The notes: a model not told the origin generated them from the sequence alone. Shown: positions 16,571-27,120, counted from the first letter of the stretch. The stretch: 64,000 nt of DNA from Treponema succinifaciens DSM 2489 (GCF_000195275.1 NC_015385.1:1628501-1692500); one strand, 5' to 3'. Made by a program: numbers and translations.

Positions 16571-17354
16571 ATGCTTCACTAAATTCCGTGTAAGCGTAGG
16601 CATTGTGATTGTGAATGCTTTCAAAATTCTTGCATTCCACGCTGAACCAGCTGAAAGGCTTTTCGCTTTTTGAGAAATTCTTAAGCGCAATAAAAACTTC
16701 GCGGACAACATCTTCCACAAAACGAGGATTTTCATAAGCGTGCTCGGTAACAAACTTTTCGTCCGGGCGTTTTAAAATGCTGTAAAGTCCGCCGCTTGCA
16801 CTTTTTTCAACTTCCTCAATCACGTCTTCAATCCAAAACAGGCTTGAATTTTTTAGCTTTACAGTAACAATTCCGCGCTGGTTATGCGCACCGTACTGGC
16901 TGATTGCCTTTGAGCAAGGACACAATGTTGTAACAGGAATTTTAATTTTTATAAAGAAACTGCTAGAAGCAGAACTAACCTCTCCCTCGTAAGTGCATTC
17001 ATAGCACATTATGCTTTCCGCATGGGAAACTGGCGCCTGTTTTTTCATAAAGAAAGGAAATTCCATTGAGCCGAACGCGCGCTCCGCATCGAGGCTTTTT
17101 CTGATTTCCTCAAGCATAAAAAGAAACTGCTTCATTCCAAGATTTTCCCGGTGGCGGTGGAAAATTTCTATAAAACGCGACATATGTGTTCCCTTGTAAT
17201 TGTGCGGCAGATTCACAAAAAGATTCACTTTTGCGCACGTTTTCTGAGAGCCTTCCGCCTTGTCCAAAACCTGAACAGGATAGCTCAAGTCCGTAACGCC
17301 AACTTTCTGCAAGGGAATTTCGCGTGTGTCTTTTGAATTCTGAATGTCAATCAT
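16569..17354 (-). CDS. folE2: GTP cyclohydrolase FolE2 (type IB)
   Basis: A 261-residue GCYH-IB enzyme that converts GTP to dihydroneopterin triphosphate for folate and 7-deazaguanine synthesis. Family motifs are present: [43 protein letters not shown] (the metal-binding cysteine region) and [18 protein letters not shown]. The type IB enzyme does not depend strictly on zinc, unlike FolE. It overlaps the folD stop by 8 bp (ATGATTGA), so the two genes are probably cotranslated. Confidence 0.93.
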   Translation of the reverse strand: MIDIQNSKDTREIPLQKVGVTDLSYPVQVLDKAEGSQKTCAKVNLFVNLPHNYKGTHMSRFIEIFHRHRENLGMKQFLFMLEEIRKSLDAERAFGSMEFPFFMKKQAPVSHAESIMCYECTYEGEVSSASSSFFIKIKIPVTTLCPCSKAISQYGAHNQRGIVTVKLKNSSLFWIEDVIEEVEKSASGGLYSILKRPDEKFVTEHAYENPRFVEDVVREVFIALKNFSKSEKPFSWFSVECKNFESIHNHNAYAYTEFSEA

Positions 17355-18231
17355 TTTGAGCCTTAAAATTTTCCGCGCTTTCCAAAGTATTGAAAATGAG
17401 CATTGCGATTGTCATAGGACCAACTCCGCCCGGAACTGGAGTTATAAAGCCCGCGACTTCTTTTGCGCCTTCAAAGTCAACATCGCCGCAAAGCCTGAAT
17501 CCGCTTTTCTTTGTGGAATCGGGAATACGGTTTACGCCCACGTCAATTACAGCCGCGCCTTCTTTTATCATGTCAGCGGTAACTGTGTTAGGACGGCCGG
17601 AAGCCACAATCAGAATGTCAGCCTTTTTTGTATAGTCCGAAAGATTTTTTGTTCCTGTGTGGCAGATTGTAACAGTTGAATTGAATTCTTTTCTAAGCAT
17701 CAAAAGAGCCATAGGCTTTCCAACAATGTTGCTGCGTCCGACAACAACGACATTTTTTCCGCTTGTCTCAACGTTCATTTTCTTCAATAAAACGGTAATT
17801 CCGTTTGGAGTGCAAGGAAGAAATCCTTTTTCGCCGGTAACAAGCCTGCCCACATTCACTGGATGAAAACCGTCAACGTCTTTTTCTGGACTGATTGAAT
17901 TTGTAACTTTCTTTTCGTCAATATGCGAAGGAAGCGGAAGCTGAACAAGAATTCCGTGCACAGTTTTGTCTTCGTTCAGTTTTTGAATCAAGGACAAAAT
18001 CTCCTGCTCTGTGGTTGACTCTGGAAGCTCTATGCTTCTATCTTCCATTCCGGCTTCTGCAAGGGCCTTTCTTTTCCCTGAAACATAGCTTACGCTCGCA
18101 GGATTGTTTCCCACAAGAATAACAGCAAGGCAAGGCGTAACTCCGCTTTTCTTAAGCTCCGAAACTTTTTTTGCAACATCGGCTTTTACTTCCGCGGCAA
18201 TTGATTTTCCGTCTATAATTTTTGCGCTCAT
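17347..18231 (-). CDS. folD: FolD bifunctional methylene-THF dehydrogenase/cyclohydrolase
   Basis: A 294-residue FolD that interconverts 5,10-methylene-THF and 10-formyl-THF. Catalytic and cofactor motifs are intact: [14 protein letters not shown] (Tyr and Lys of the active site), [45 protein letters not shown] (NADP-binding) and [15 protein letters not shown]. It forms a two-gene operon with folE2, so folate supply and one-carbon use are linked here. Confidence 0.95.
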   Translation of the reverse strand: MSAKIIDGKSIAAEVKADVAKKVSELKKSGVTPCLAVILVGNNPASVSYVSGKRKALAEAGMEDRSIELPESTTEQEILSLIQKLNEDKTVHGILVQLPLPSHIDEKKVTNSISPEKDVDGFHPVNVGRLVTGEKGFLPCTPNGITVLLKKMNVETSGKNVVVVGRSNIVGKPMALLMLRKEFNSTVTICHTGTKNLSDYTKKADILIVASGRPNTVTADMIKEGAAVIDVGVNRIPDSTKKSGFRLCGDVDFEGAKEVAGFITPVPGGVGPMTIAMLIFNTLESAENFKAQND

Positions 18232-18435
18232 CTGTAACCTTCCATTTTTTGTTTTCTTTTTTTATAAAGCATATGCAGAAATCCAAATGTCGCTAGATTG
18301 ATAAAATCCTTGAAACCAAGTATAATTGCTTGGCGATATTCAAGGAAAAATCCATTTGAAAACTGCCTAAGCATAATATAAAAAAACAGAACAAATTACC
18401 ATAGAAGAATTTGCTTTTATGTTAAAGGAAAAATT

Positions 18436-19119
18436 ATGAAACGTTTAATTACGCTTTTGAGCGTAGGAATTATAGGAATTTACATTTCATCGGCACAGGC
18501 TGCGCTTCCAAAGACAACTTTTATGCAAAGCTCTCAGGATGAAAATTCAGGCGATGACAGTGATGACGGAGACGAATACACGGAAGGCGACATCAGCTTT
18601 GATCTTGGAATGAATCTTCCGGGAGACCAATACATAAAAATTGCGCTTGGTCTTTGCCTTCCGTTGAATTTTCCAGACTTTGAAAGCACCATAAAAGGAG
18701 ATTCGCAGCTAAAGCTCGGCGGAATTGGTTCTTTAGGCTACCACTACTTTTTAACTTCAAAAATGGCAATCGGATTCGATGTAAGTTTTGGATTCAATGT
18801 TTCGATTGGAAGCCACGTTTTCAACTATGTTCCATTTATTGCAGCGTTCACCTACCAGCCGGTTGCAGGAAGATTTGAATTTCCACTCACAATCGGACTT
18901 GGATTTGCATGGGAATCTTTCGGCGGAAAAAATTACTTTCCGGGGCTTGTTGTAAAACCGGAAGCAGGAGCAATGTTCCGCCTTACAGAAAGCTGGTCGC
19001 TCGGACTTGAAGCCTCGTATCTTCTTATGCCGCAGTTTTCTTCCTGGTACAATGACAATGCAGAAAACTTTGCAGGACAGTTTCTTACATTCAGCGTAAC
19101 GGCAAGATACCATTTCTAA
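18436..19119 (+). CDS. Predicted outer-membrane beta-barrel protein
   Basis: 227 residues with a signal peptide (MKRLITLLSVGIIGIYISSAQA). A short acidic stretch (ENSGDDSDDGDEYTEGD) is followed by alternating hydrophobic strands rich in Gly and aromatics, for example LGYHYFLTSKMAIGFDVSFGFNVSIG, FPLTIGLGFAWESFGG and SLGLEASYLLMPQFSSW, and the protein ends FLTFSVTARYHF. A terminal aromatic after such strands is the usual outer-membrane barrel signal. Likely an 8-strand barrel of unknown function. It starts a run of plus-strand genes, 20 bp before the next lipoprotein. Confidence 0.7.
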   Translation: MKRLITLLSVGIIGIYISSAQAALPKTTFMQSSQDENSGDDSDDGDEYTEGDISFDLGMNLPGDQYIKIALGLCLPLNFPDFESTIKGDSQLKLGGIGSLGYHYFLTSKMAIGFDVSFGFNVSIGSHVFNYVPFIAAFTYQPVAGRFEFPLTIGLGFAWESFGGKNYFPGLVVKPEAGAMFRLTESWSLGLEASYLLMPQFSSWYNDNAENFAGQFLTFSVTARYHF

Positions 19120-19139
19120 TTTTTACAAAAGGAAAACAA

Positions 19140-20336
19140 ATGAAAAAGTCAATTATAAACAGCATTTTTCTTTGCGCAGCTTTTGCCTGTCTTGTAGGAT
19201 TTTCTTCCTGCCACGACGACATTTACGGCGCAATCAACAACGAAATAAAACTGAACTCAAGCGGCTTGCAAGGCGATATGCATTCAATCGTTCACTACAA
19301 AAACTACATCTTAACTTGCAACGGAGAAATTTTTTACAAGACAAATAAGCCTTCATCCGAAACAGGACTTCACAATGGGCAATGGAATAGCACAACTTCC
19401 CCTACTTCAGAAAAAGGCGACAACGGAATTCCTGCCACAACATATTTTCTTGCAACCGACAGTGAATATCTTTACGCGCTGACTTACATCTGGGTTGAAA
19501 ATGACGACGGAGAAAACGAGCCAAAGACAGCGACAATTTACGCGACAAATTCAGATCCTGCAAACGGACTTGTCTGGACAAAAGTTGCAAACATCAGCGG
19601 CGGAAACTATTCTTTTGAAAACGCAAAAGTAATATTCGACAATAAATATTTTTCTGTAGTTGACGACAATTCAGTTTCAATTGCAAATAGAGAAGCCTAC
19701 GCAAGAATCAGAGCATCATCCCAAGACACTTACAAGCTTTACAAATTGAACGGAAGCAAAGAGCCCACAGAAGTTCCTAATCCAACTTTTATCGGCGAAT
19801 CTGATGCAACGAACGCAATTTCAGCATGTTACTTTAATGGCAGCACTTATTTTTCAAAATACTATGGAATGTCTTCCAACGCAAACTGTCTTTATTACAC
19901 AAAGACTTATACAAGAAGCAACAACGTAAGCACAAACTCAAGTCTTTACTATATAACAGCCTCAGATGCTACAGAGCAGTCTGTTGACCTTGATGCCGGC
20001 GGACTTCTTTCTATTGCCGCTGCAAAAGACTATATTCTTCTTGGAACATCAAGCGGACTTTCAAGGGTTAAAATTAATGAAACAACTGGCATTCCAGATG
20101 GCGACACTTCAAGCATGGAAAGCAACGGAAATTCTGTAATTTCTGAATATGTGTTCATGGTTTTTGTTCTTAATCCGAATAAACGTGAAGGTTCTAACGA
20201 CACAACTTTAGGAACAGATGAGTACGCGGCTTCGACTATTTACGGCTCAATACGCTCAAGTTCAGACTCCTGGGATGATGCAGGTCTTTACGCTTGGTAT
20301 CCTGCAAAATATGAATGGAACCGCGACGGAGACTAG
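19140..20336 (+). CDS. Lipoprotein of unknown function
   Basis: 398 residues beginning with a lipoprotein signal (FACLVGFSSCHDD, lipobox cysteine). The body consists of short beta-like repeats with observation-style strands (YILTCNGEIFYKT, YLYALTYIWVEND, DYILLGTSSGLSRVKI), suggesting a beta-propeller-like domain as in the paired lipoproteins at 8324 and 10263, though with little direct similarity. It follows the barrel gene by 20 bp and precedes rarA by 9 bp. Function unknown; surface or periplasmic location inferred. Confidence 0.7.
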   Translation: MKKSIINSIFLCAAFACLVGFSSCHDDIYGAINNEIKLNSSGLQGDMHSIVHYKNYILTCNGEIFYKTNKPSSETGLHNGQWNSTTSPTSEKGDNGIPATTYFLATDSEYLYALTYIWVENDDGENEPKTATIYATNSDPANGLVWTKVANISGGNYSFENAKVIFDNKYFSVVDDNSVSIANREAYARIRASSQDTYKLYKLNGSKEPTEVPNPTFIGESDATNAISACYFNGSTYFSKYYGMSSNANCLYYTKTYTRSNNVSTNSSLYYITASDATEQSVDLDAGGLLSIAAAKDYILLGTSSGLSRVKINETTGIPDGDTSSMESNGNSVISEYVFMVFVLNPNKREGSNDTTLGTDEYAASTIYGSIRSSSDSWDDAGLYAWYPAKYEWNRDGD

Positions 20337-20345
20337 CCTGAAAAA

Positions 20346-22763
20346 ATGGATGAGCTTTTTTCCAACTTAAAAGATTCCCACGAGCCTCTTGCTGCCAGAA
20401 TGAGGCCCAGAACTCTTGACGAGTACATAGGGCAAGAGCACATCGTAGGCAAAGGAAGACTTTTAAGAAGGGCGATTGCAGCAGACCAGCTTACATCTGT
20501 TATTTTCTACGGGCCTCCAGGAACAGGCAAAACAACACTTGCGCGCGTAATTGCAAACCACACAAGTTCAAATTTCATTACGTTGAATGCAGTTCTCACG
20601 GGCGTTGCAGATATTAGAAAAGCAATTTCCGATGCAGAAACTCAAAAAAATCTTTATAAAAGAAAAACAATTTTATTTGTAGACGAAGTTCACCGCTGGA
20701 ACAAAAGCCAGCAAGACGCTCTTCTTCCCTGGGTAGAAAACGGAACTATAATTTTAATAGGCGCGACAACAGAAAATCCTTTTTTTGAAGTGAACAAAGC
20801 ATTGGTTTCAAGAAGCAGAGTTTTTCAACTCAAGCCGCTTACAAAAACAGATTTGCTCAACGCCGCAAAACAAACTTTGTCCGACACTGAACGCGGCTAT
20901 GGAAAATGGAATGTTGAATTTGAAAAAGGCGCACTGGAACATTTAATCGAAACTGCAAACGGAGACGCAAGAAGCCTTTTAAATGCGCTGGAGCTTGCAG
21001 TTGAAACAACTCCAGAAAAATGGCCGCCAAGCTTTGGAAGCACAATCTACATTTCAAAAGAAGCCTGCGAAGAATCAATTCAAAAAAAAGTTGTTCTTTA
21101 CGACCGCGACGGAGATTACCATTACGACATAATTTCCGCATTTATAAAAAGCCTAAGAGGTCGAGATCCAGATGCCGCCTGCTACTGGCTTGCAAGAATG
21201 GTAAAAGCTGGAGAAGATCCGCATTTTATTTTTCGCCGTATGCTTATTTCAGCTTGCGAAGATACAGGGCTTGCAGATCCAAATGCAATTTCAATTGTTG
21301 AAAGCTGCGCCGCTGCCTTTGACAGAGTAGGACTTCCTGAAGGCAGATATTTTTTAACACATGCGGCTTTATATCTTGCAACTGCGCCAAAGTCAAATTC
21401 CTCAATGGCATTTTTCGACGCCTTGTCTTCTGTTGAAAAAGAAGATGCTGATGTTCCAAATCATTTACGGGACGCTTCAAGAGATGCGGAAGGATTCGGA
21501 CACGGAGCTGGCTACCTTTATCCGCACGCTTACAAAGACCACTGGGTTGCCCAGCAATATTTGCCGGACACTCTTGTTGGAAAAGTTTTCTACACGCCTT
21601 CAACTCAAGGCTACGAAGCAAAAATCAGAGAAGATATTCTTTCACGTAGGGAAGCACAAATCGCGTCAATTCTTGAAGATAGCGAAGAAAAAGATTCAGA
21701 GCAAATAAACGCAGTTTCTGACTGGTGGAAAGAAGCAGGACATTTTCACGGCTTAAAAAAAACTGGAGAAAATCTTACATACACCGCGGAAAATCCAAGA
21801 AAAAATTCTGCTCTTGAAAAAAGCGAATCTCTTTGGCGGGCAAGACTTGAAACAAACAAGGCGCAGACTTTGCTTGGAATACGGAACGCAATGACAGAAG
21901 CCGCTAGCATTTTAAGATTCCACAGATGCCTTGTTGCAAACGCAGATGATGCGCTTCTTTTATTCGACCTTATACGAAAAACTCCAGAGGGCTTAGTATG
22001 CGGAATATGCAGAACTCCAAACGGAATGCAATCCTTGGCACGATACGCTTCAACGCTAGAAGAACTAGATCAGCCAAAACTCTGCATAAAAAAAGACACA
22101 CTAAGAAATTCCATTGCTGTTTTTGGTGATATAGAATTTGACAGATTTTTTGCCCGTGATATTTTTTCTACAAAAGATGACATCGAAGAGTTTTGCGTTT
22201 CTTTAAGCGACGGATTTTTTGGAACAGAAAAAATAAAGCGCGACATTTCCTTCAGCACAGAAGAAGTTCAAAACGGAACAAAAGAGCTTTTTCCATTCTT
22301 TGAAAAAAATGCACAGGTTATAACTTCACAAAGAATCCCTTGTTCGGGTCAGCATTTGACAAAGCTAATTGAAGAAACACTTTTTAAGGATAAAATTGCA
22401 ACTAAAGAAATAAAAAAACTTTTGCAAGAATCTGAACAAGCGGAAAAAGATTTTTTTGAAAATATTGCGAACCCTATTTTTTCATGGAACGAAGAAACTG
22501 TAAAAAATATTTTTGAGCAAAACAATTTTTCTTGTCTTTACAAATCCGCATTTATTTTGGAAAAGCGAAAAATCAGTGTACCAGAAACCGAACGTTGGTT
22601 TAACGCAGAAAATTCTTCTTACGGCAAATTTATAAAAGACAAGCTGGGCAAGGAAAAATTCGAAAAACTCAAAGAACTTTTTATTCAGGCTGCGGAAAAA
22701 AATATTTTCAATTGGAAAACCAAAAACACAATTTTCATAATTTCTGCAAAACAAAAAAAATGA
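20346..22763 (+). CDS. rarA: RarA (MgsA) recombination factor fused to a methyltransferase-like domain
   Basis: 805 residues, nearly twice the usual RarA. Residues 1-430 are Rar[17 protein letters not shown], Walker [12 protein letters not shown], Walker [12 protein letters not shown], sensor 1 [22 protein letters not shown], and the C-terminal clamp-loader-like part ([34 protein letters not shown]). RarA acts at stalled forks. Residues about 460-805 are extra; strands such as [37 protein letters not shown] and the final [14 protein letters not shown] resemble a degenerate SAM-methyltransferase fold. RarA/unknown-domain fusions are known in other bacteria. The extra domain lacks a clear SAM-binding glycine loop. 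The start of trmN6 overlaps its stop. Confidence 0.85.
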   Translation: MDELFSNLKDSHEPLAARMRPRTLDEYIGQEHIVGKGRLLRRAIAADQLTSVIFYGPPGTGKTTLARVIANHTSSNFITLNAVLTGVADIRKAISDAETQKNLYKRKTILFVDEVHRWNKSQQDALLPWVENGTIILIGATTENPFFEVNKALVSRSRVFQLKPLTKTDLLNAAKQTLSDTERGYGKWNVEFEKGALEHLIETANGDARSLLNALELAVETTPEKWPPSFGSTIYISKEACEESIQKKVVLYDRDGDYHYDIISAFIKSLRGRDPDAACYWLARMVKAGEDPHFIFRRMLISACEDTGLADPNAISIVESCAAAFDRVGLPEGRYFLTHAALYLATAPKSNSSMAFFDALSSVEKEDADVPNHLRDASRDAEGFGHGAGYLYPHAYKDHWVAQQYLPDTLVGKVFYTPSTQGYEAKIREDILSRREAQIASILEDSEEKDSEQINAVSDWWKEAGHFHGLKKTGENLTYTAENPRKNSALEKSESLWRARLETNKAQTLLGIRNAMTEAASILRFHRCLVANADDALLLFDLIRKTPEGLVCGICRTPNGMQSLARYASTLEELDQPKLCIKKDTLRNSIAVFGDIEFDRFFARDIFSTKDDIEEFCVSLSDGFFGTEKIKRDISFSTEEVQNGTKELFPFFEKNAQVITSQRIPCSGQHLTKLIEETLFKDKIATKEIKKLLQESEQAEKDFFENIANPIFSWNEETVKNIFEQNNFSCLYKSAFILEKRKISVPETERWFNAENSSYGKFIKDKLGKEKFEKLKELFIQAAEKNIFNWKTKNTIFIISAKQKK

Positions 22764-23494
22764 ATCTTAAAGCTGGCGAAACAATAGAAAATCTCCATAT
22801 AAAAACTCTTAGACTTATTCAAGGAAAAAAAGAATTTCGGTTTGGAATTGATGCAGTTCTTTTATCAGACTTTGCGCGCACAAAAGGAAAATGCAAAGCT
22901 TGCGACTTGGGAACAGGAACTGGAATAATTCCGCTTTTAATGTCTGAAAAAAATCCAGAGGCAAATTTTGAGTGCATAGAAATTCAAGAAGAATCAGCAG
23001 ACATGGCAAGACGAAACGTAGAGCTAAACAACCTGCAAGAAAAAATCAAAATATTCTGCGCAGACATAAAAGAGCCGTTTAAGGTTTTACAAAAAAATTC
23101 TTTTGACGCTGTTGTTTCAAATCCGCCTTACATAGAAATTTCAAACGGAAATACAAACAAGACAAAGCCCCTTTCTGTTGCGCGCCATGAAGTTTTCTGT
23201 ACGCTCGAAGACGTAATAAAAACTGCCTATGCACTTTTGAAATCCCACGGAAAATTTTTTATGATTCACAAGCCTTTCCGCCTGCCGCAAATTTTTTCTT
23301 TGCTTGAAAAATACAAGCTTGCTCCCAAAAGAATTAAACTTGTTTTTCCAAACAAAGAAAAAGAAGCTTCAATGGTGATGATTGAATCTGAAAAATGTGC
23401 AAAGCCTTATTTAAAAGTTGAAAGTCCAATAATCGTTTACGGCGACGATGGAAAATATACAAGACAAATTGAAAAAATTTACGGACGAAACTAA
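22760..23494 (+). CDS. trmN6: tRNA1(Val) (adenine37-N6)-methyltransferase-like (TrmN6/YfiC)
   Basis: A 244-residue SAM-dependent N6-adenine methyltransferase. It has the RFGIDAVLLSDFA entry motif, the SAM loop KACDLGTGTGIIPLLMSEK, the acidic ECIEIQEESADMARRNVELNNL and the catalytic NPPY motif in DAVVSNPPYIE. The ATG at 22760 overlaps the rarA stop (ATGA), a coupled start; the in-frame ATG at 22712 lies within rarA. TrmN6 modifies A37 of tRNA1Val in E. coli; the substrate here is inferred. Confidence 0.85.
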   Translation: MNLKAGETIENLHIKTLRLIQGKKEFRFGIDAVLLSDFARTKGKCKACDLGTGTGIIPLLMSEKNPEANFECIEIQEESADMARRNVELNNLQEKIKIFCADIKEPFKVLQKNSFDAVVSNPPYIEISNGNTNKTKPLSVARHEVFCTLEDVIKTAYALLKSHGKFFMIHKPFRLPQIFSLLEKYKLAPKRIKLVFPNKEKEASMVMIESEKCAKPYLKVESPIIVYGDDGKYTRQIEKIYGRN

Positions 23495-23502
23495 AAATCA
23501 AA

Positions 23503-24432
23503 ATGAGCTACAGAACTCTCAATTCATATTTAAAAGAAAAATTCGGCTGCAAAGTTTACAAGATTTCACTTTCAACTGGCTGCACCTGCCCAAACCGCGA
23601 TGGAACAAAAGGAACTGGAGGTTGCACATTCTGTTCACAAGGAGGTTCTGGAGATTTTGCGGCAAAACCAGCCCCAATAAAAATTCAAATTGAAGAAGCG
23701 AAAAAAAGAGTTGACTCAAAGTTTCCAAAAAGCATTCCGCCTGAAAAAAGAAAATACATCGCGTATTTTCAATCATACACCAATACTTACACAGACAAAA
23801 ATATTACAATAGAAAAACTCAGAGAAATTTTCTTTGGCGCAATCAGCCGGCCGGAAATTGTCGCGATTTCAATTGGAACTCGCCCGGATTGCATTACAGA
23901 TGAAATTCTTGAACTCCTATGCAAACTGAACAAAATAAAACCAGTCTGGATTGAACTTGGACTTCAGACAATCCATGAGCAAACCGCAAGAAAAATAAAC
24001 AGAGGCTACACTTTAAAAGAATTCGAAAACTGTTTTTACAAACTAAAATCAGCAGGAATCGAAGTCATTGCGCATATAATCCTTGGGCTTCCTGGCGAAT
24101 CAAAAGAGCTTATGCTTCAGACTGTAAAATATCTTTCCAAACTGAATCCAAAGCCCAACGGAATAAAAATTCAGCTTCTGCATATTCTTGAAGGAACAAA
24201 AATGGCGCAGGAATACAAGGAAAATCATTTTAAACTTTTTGAACTTGAAGAATACTGCGAATTTGTCTGCAAGTGCTTAAAAATTCTTCCGCCTGAAATT
24301 GTAGTCCACAGAATAACTGGCGACGGTCCAAAAAAAATTCTGATTGCTCCGCTTTGGTCCGCGGATAAAAAAAATGTTTTAAATACATTGAAGAATAACA
24401 TAGAACGGTTTATTGACAATAAATTGCAATAG
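23503..24432 (+). CDS. Radical SAM protein of the YhcC/TIGR01212 family
   Basis: 309 residues. The radical-SAM cluster site is CTCPNRDGTKGTGGCTFC, an unusual spacing (CxC...CxxC) typical of TIGR01212. Other family motifs are YFQSYTNTYTD, ISIGTRPDCITDEILELL, WIELGLQTIHEQTARKINRGY, HIILGLPGESKELMLQT and HRITGDGPKKILIAPLW. The biochemical role of the family is not established with certainty. Its 3' end contains the gap promoter. Confidence 0.88.
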   Translation: MSYRTLNSYLKEKFGCKVYKISLSTGCTCPNRDGTKGTGGCTFCSQGGSGDFAAKPAPIKIQIEEAKKRVDSKFPKSIPPEKRKYIAYFQSYTNTYTDKNITIEKLREIFFGAISRPEIVAISIGTRPDCITDEILELLCKLNKIKPVWIELGLQTIHEQTARKINRGYTLKEFENCFYKLKSAGIEVIAHIILGLPGESKELMLQTVKYLSKLNPKPNGIKIQLLHILEGTKMAQEYKENHFKLFELEEYCEFVCKCLKILPPEIVVHRITGDGPKKILIAPLWSADKKNVLNTLKNNIERFIDNKLQ

Positions 24433-24441
24433 GAATAAAAT
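24413..24441 (+). promoter_or_regulatory. Sigma-70 promoter of gap
   Basis: TTGACA, a 17-bp spacer and TAAAAT lie about 40 bp before the ATG, overlapping the last codons of the preceding gene. AAGGAG lies 11-16 bp before the start. The near-consensus boxes fit a highly expressed glycolytic gene. Confidence 0.75.
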
Positions 24442-24480
24442 AGTTCCCATAGAATAATTTATTCAAGGAGTTAACTTACC

Positions 24481-25548
24481 ATGGTTAAAGTTGCAATTAA
24501 CGGTTTCGGCCGCATTGGTCGCCTTGCATTCCGCCAGATGTTTGAAGCTGACGGATATGAAGTAGTTGCTATCAACGATCTTACAAGCCCAAAAATGCTT
24601 GCTCACCTTCTTAAATATGATACAGCACAGGGTGGATTCATGGGAAAAATTGGTGAAGGAAAACACACAGTTTCTCACATTGATGACGTTCTTGCTGAAG
24701 ACGGAAAAACTGTAAAAGAACCAGGTGCTATCGTTGTAGATGGAAAGAAAATCACAATCTACAAGGAAGCTAACGCTGCAAATCTCCCTTGGGGAAAAAT
24801 CGGTGTTGATGTAGTTCTTGAATGTACAGGTTTCTATGTATCAAAGGCTAAATCACAGGCTCACATTGATGCTGGTGCTAAGAAAGTTGTAATTTCAGCT
24901 CCTGCTGGAAACGACCTTCCAACAATCGTTTTCAATGTAAACCACAAAACTCTTACAAAGAACGACAATATCATTTCCGCAGCTTCTTGTACAACAAACT
25001 GCTTGGCTCCAATGGCTAAAGCTCTTAACGACTATGCTCCAATCCAGAGCGGAATTATGTCTACAATCCACGCTTACACTGGTGATCAGATGATTCTTGA
25101 CGGTCCACAGCGCAAAGGCGACCTTCGCCGTTCACGTGCAGGTGCTCAGAACATCGTTCCTAACTCAACAGGTGCTGCAAAGGCTATCGGTCTTGTAATT
25201 CCTGAATTGAACGGAAAATTGATTGGTTCAGCTCAGCGTGTTCCGGTTCCAACAGGATCTACAACAATTCTTACAGCTGTTGTAAAGAAAGCTGGAGTTA
25301 CAAAAGAAGAAATCAATGCCGCAATGAAAGCCGCTGCAACAGAATCTTTCGGATACAACGAAGACGAAATCGTTTCTTCAGATGTAATCGGAATGAAATT
25401 CGGTTCTTTGTTCGATGCAACACAGACAATGGTTTCTAAGATTGCAGATGACCTCTATGAAGTACAGGTTGTTTCTTGGTATGACAATGAAAACAGCTAC
25501 ACATCTCAGATGGTAAGAACAATCAAATACTTTGCAGAAAACTGCTAA
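24481..25548 (+). CDS. gap: Glyceraldehyde-3-phosphate dehydrogenase
   Basis: 355 residues, slightly longer than the usual ~335. The NAD-binding start is [12 protein letters not shown], Asp33 in INDL favours NAD, and the catalytic cysteine is Cys170 in [48 protein letters not shown] and [15 protein letters not shown] are conserved. It is monocistronic between its own promoter and terminator. Codon choice looks biased toward highly expressed genes (frequent GCT, GTT, GGT, CTT), unlike its neighbours. Confidence 0.97.
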   Translation: MVKVAINGFGRIGRLAFRQMFEADGYEVVAINDLTSPKMLAHLLKYDTAQGGFMGKIGEGKHTVSHIDDVLAEDGKTVKEPGAIVVDGKKITIYKEANAANLPWGKIGVDVVLECTGFYVSKAKSQAHIDAGAKKVVISAPAGNDLPTIVFNVNHKTLTKNDNIISAASCTTNCLAPMAKALNDYAPIQSGIMSTIHAYTGDQMILDGPQRKGDLRRSRAGAQNIVPNSTGAAKAIGLVIPELNGKLIGSAQRVPVPTGSTTILTAVVKKAGVTKEEINAAMKAAATESFGYNEDEIVSSDVIGMKFGSLFDATQTMVSKIADDLYEVQVVSWYDNENSYTSQMVRTIKYFAENC

Positions 25549-25874
25549 TTATAGTTAGTTTCTGAAGGAAAAGGGCATCCTGAAAATGGGTGCCTTTTTT
25601 GTTTTAAAGTATTTGATTGTTCTTTCATATTTAATTTGTCGCAAACTCTTCGAGTTATGCTCAGGCACAATGCTACGCACTTGCTTGCATTGTGGGTTCT
25701 CACAATCAAATACTTTGCAGAAAACTGCTAATTATAGTTGGTTTCTGAAGGAAAAGGGCGTCCAGAGAATGGATGCTCTTTCTGTTTTTACGTATTTGAT
25801 TGTTCTTTCATATTTAATTTGTCGCAAACTCTGCGAGTTATGCTCTGGCACAATGCTACGCACTTGCTTGCATT
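25519..25874. repeat. Tandem duplication of the gap 3' end and terminator (period 183 bp)
   Basis: 25519-25691 and 25702-25874 are direct repeats. Each starts with the last codons of gap (ACAATCAAATAC...), includes the stop codon and a terminator hairpin, and ends in a hairpin segment CACAATGC...GCATT. Copy 2 has drifted at several positions. Within copy 1 the 15-bp sequences ACAATCAAATACTTT (25519) and AAAGTATTTGATTGT (25606) are exact inverses. No gene lies in the 25549-25920 gap; the 105-codon frame across both copies is a product of the duplication. Confidence 0.85.
25574..25600 (+). terminator. Rho-independent terminator of gap
   Basis: GGCATCC pairs with GGGTGCC (7 bp, one G-T pair) around a TGAAAAT loop and is followed by six T. 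A weaker, mutated copy (GGGCGTCC with GGATGCTC) lies 183 bp on. Confidence 0.85.
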
Positions 25875-25920
25875 ATAGAACAGTTAAGTATTTTCTTTTG
25901 TGATAAAAAAAACAAATTTC

Positions 25921-26943
25921 CTATTTTTTATATCCCTTATACCATTTTGCGAATGCGCCCAGGCCTTGTTCCAAAGTAGTCGCCGGTTTAAAGCCAAAGT
26001 CTTTCTCAAGGTCTGAAACATCAGCGAACGTCTGGTAAACATCACCCGGCTGCATTGGCAAAAGTTCCTTCTTACCTTGCTCAGAAATTATATTTTCCTT
26101 TATAAGGCAATTTTCAAGGATTTCAACAAAGCGCATAAGACTTTCCGGCCTGCTGTTTCCAATGTTGTAAATTTTATATAACGCGCCGTCATCTGTAGCT
26201 TCCGGAGTTTTCTGCATAACTGCGCGAACGCCTTTCACAATGTCATCAACATAAGTAAAATCGCGGTACATATCTCCGTTATTGTAAATTTGAATCGGCT
26301 CGCCTTTTACAAGTTTATTTGTGAATTTAAAATATGCCATATCAGGACGTCCCATAGGTCCGTAAACAGTAAAGAAACGCAAGCCTGTGCATGGAATTTT
26401 ATAAAGTTTTGAATACGCGTGCGCAAAAAGCTCATTACTTTTCTTTGTCGCGGCATATAGCGAAACCGGATTGTCAACCTTATCTTCTGTTGAATAAGGA
26501 ACTTTTTTGTTTGAACCGTACACGCTGCTTGAAGAGGCAAAAACCAGATGTTCAACCGGATTATGGCGGCAACATTCAAGAATATTGTAAAAACCAATCA
26601 TATTTGAATGAATATATGCATCGGGATTATCAATTGAATAGCGGACGCCAGCCTGCGCCGCCAAGTTAACCACAACAGCAGGATTATACTTTTCAAAAAG
26701 GGAATCCAACAAGGATTTATCCGCTATGTCGCCTTTTACAAAAGTAAAATCTTTTTTCAATGAAGAAAGCATATCAAGACGTTCCTGCTTCAACGAAACA
26801 TCATAATAGTCAGTTATACAGTCAATTCCTATAATTTTTATACCGGAAACATTTTCCAAAAGATTTTTACACAAGAAACTTCCAATAAATCCGGCTGCGC
26901 CAGTAACAAAAATCGTTTTATTTTCTAAAGAAATATTTGACAT
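25921..26943 (-). CDS. NAD-dependent nucleotide-sugar epimerase, UDP-glucuronate 4-epimerase type
   Basis: A 340-residue extended-SDR enzyme. The NAD loop is GAAGFIG, the SSSS-VYG region carries the catalytic Ser, and the YxxxK pair is YAATKK. The segments DCITDYYDVSLKQERL, LAAQAGVRYSIDNPDAYIHSN, RFFTVYGPMGRPDMAYFKFT and DMYRDFTYVDDIVKGV are typical of UDP-glucuronate 4-epimerases, which supply UDP-galacturonate for surface polysaccharides. A related specificity (UDP-GlcNAc/Glc 4-epimerase) is possible. Divergent from the GT8 gene. Confidence 0.85.
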   Translation of the reverse strand: MSNISLENKTIFVTGAAGFIGSFLCKNLLENVSGIKIIGIDCITDYYDVSLKQERLDMLSSLKKDFTFVKGDIADKSLLDSLFEKYNPAVVVNLAAQAGVRYSIDNPDAYIHSNMIGFYNILECCRHNPVEHLVFASSSSVYGSNKKVPYSTEDKVDNPVSLYAATKKSNELFAHAYSKLYKIPCTGLRFFTVYGPMGRPDMAYFKFTNKLVKGEPIQIYNNGDMYRDFTYVDDIVKGVRAVMQKTPEATDDGALYKIYNIGNSRPESLMRFVEILENCLIKENIISEQGKKELLPMQPGDVYQTFADVSDLEKDFGFKPATTLEQGLGAFAKWYKGYKK

Positions 26944-27083
26944 AAGGAGAGTATAGAACTTTCAGTTAAAAAAGTATAGAGTTTTTAAATCATGATAAAA
27001 CAGAAATAATTTTTCTTGCGGCAGAAAAAAATAAAAAAAACTCGGCTTATTCACAAAATCAATGTAGAACTGCCCTCTTTTTA

Positions 27084-27092
27084 TGCTATAAT
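27084..27092 (+). promoter_or_regulatory. Extended -10 promoter of the GT8 gene
   Basis: TGCTATAAT is a perfect extended -10 box, about 30 bp before the ATG; the -35 region is weak. ATGAGG precedes the start by five bases. Confidence 0.5.
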
Positions 27093-27120
27093 ATTATAAA
27101 TTCCAATTCATGAGGTTTTT

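Noticed and set aside
16569-18231. folE2-folD as a sign of a queuosine cluster
   Set aside because: No queC, queD, queE or tgt gene lies nearby; the pairing with folD supports ordinary folate metabolism.
25586-25903. A 105-codon open frame downstream of gap
   Set aside because: It spans both copies of the duplicated tail and a terminator hairpin; its internal repeat reflects the DNA duplication.
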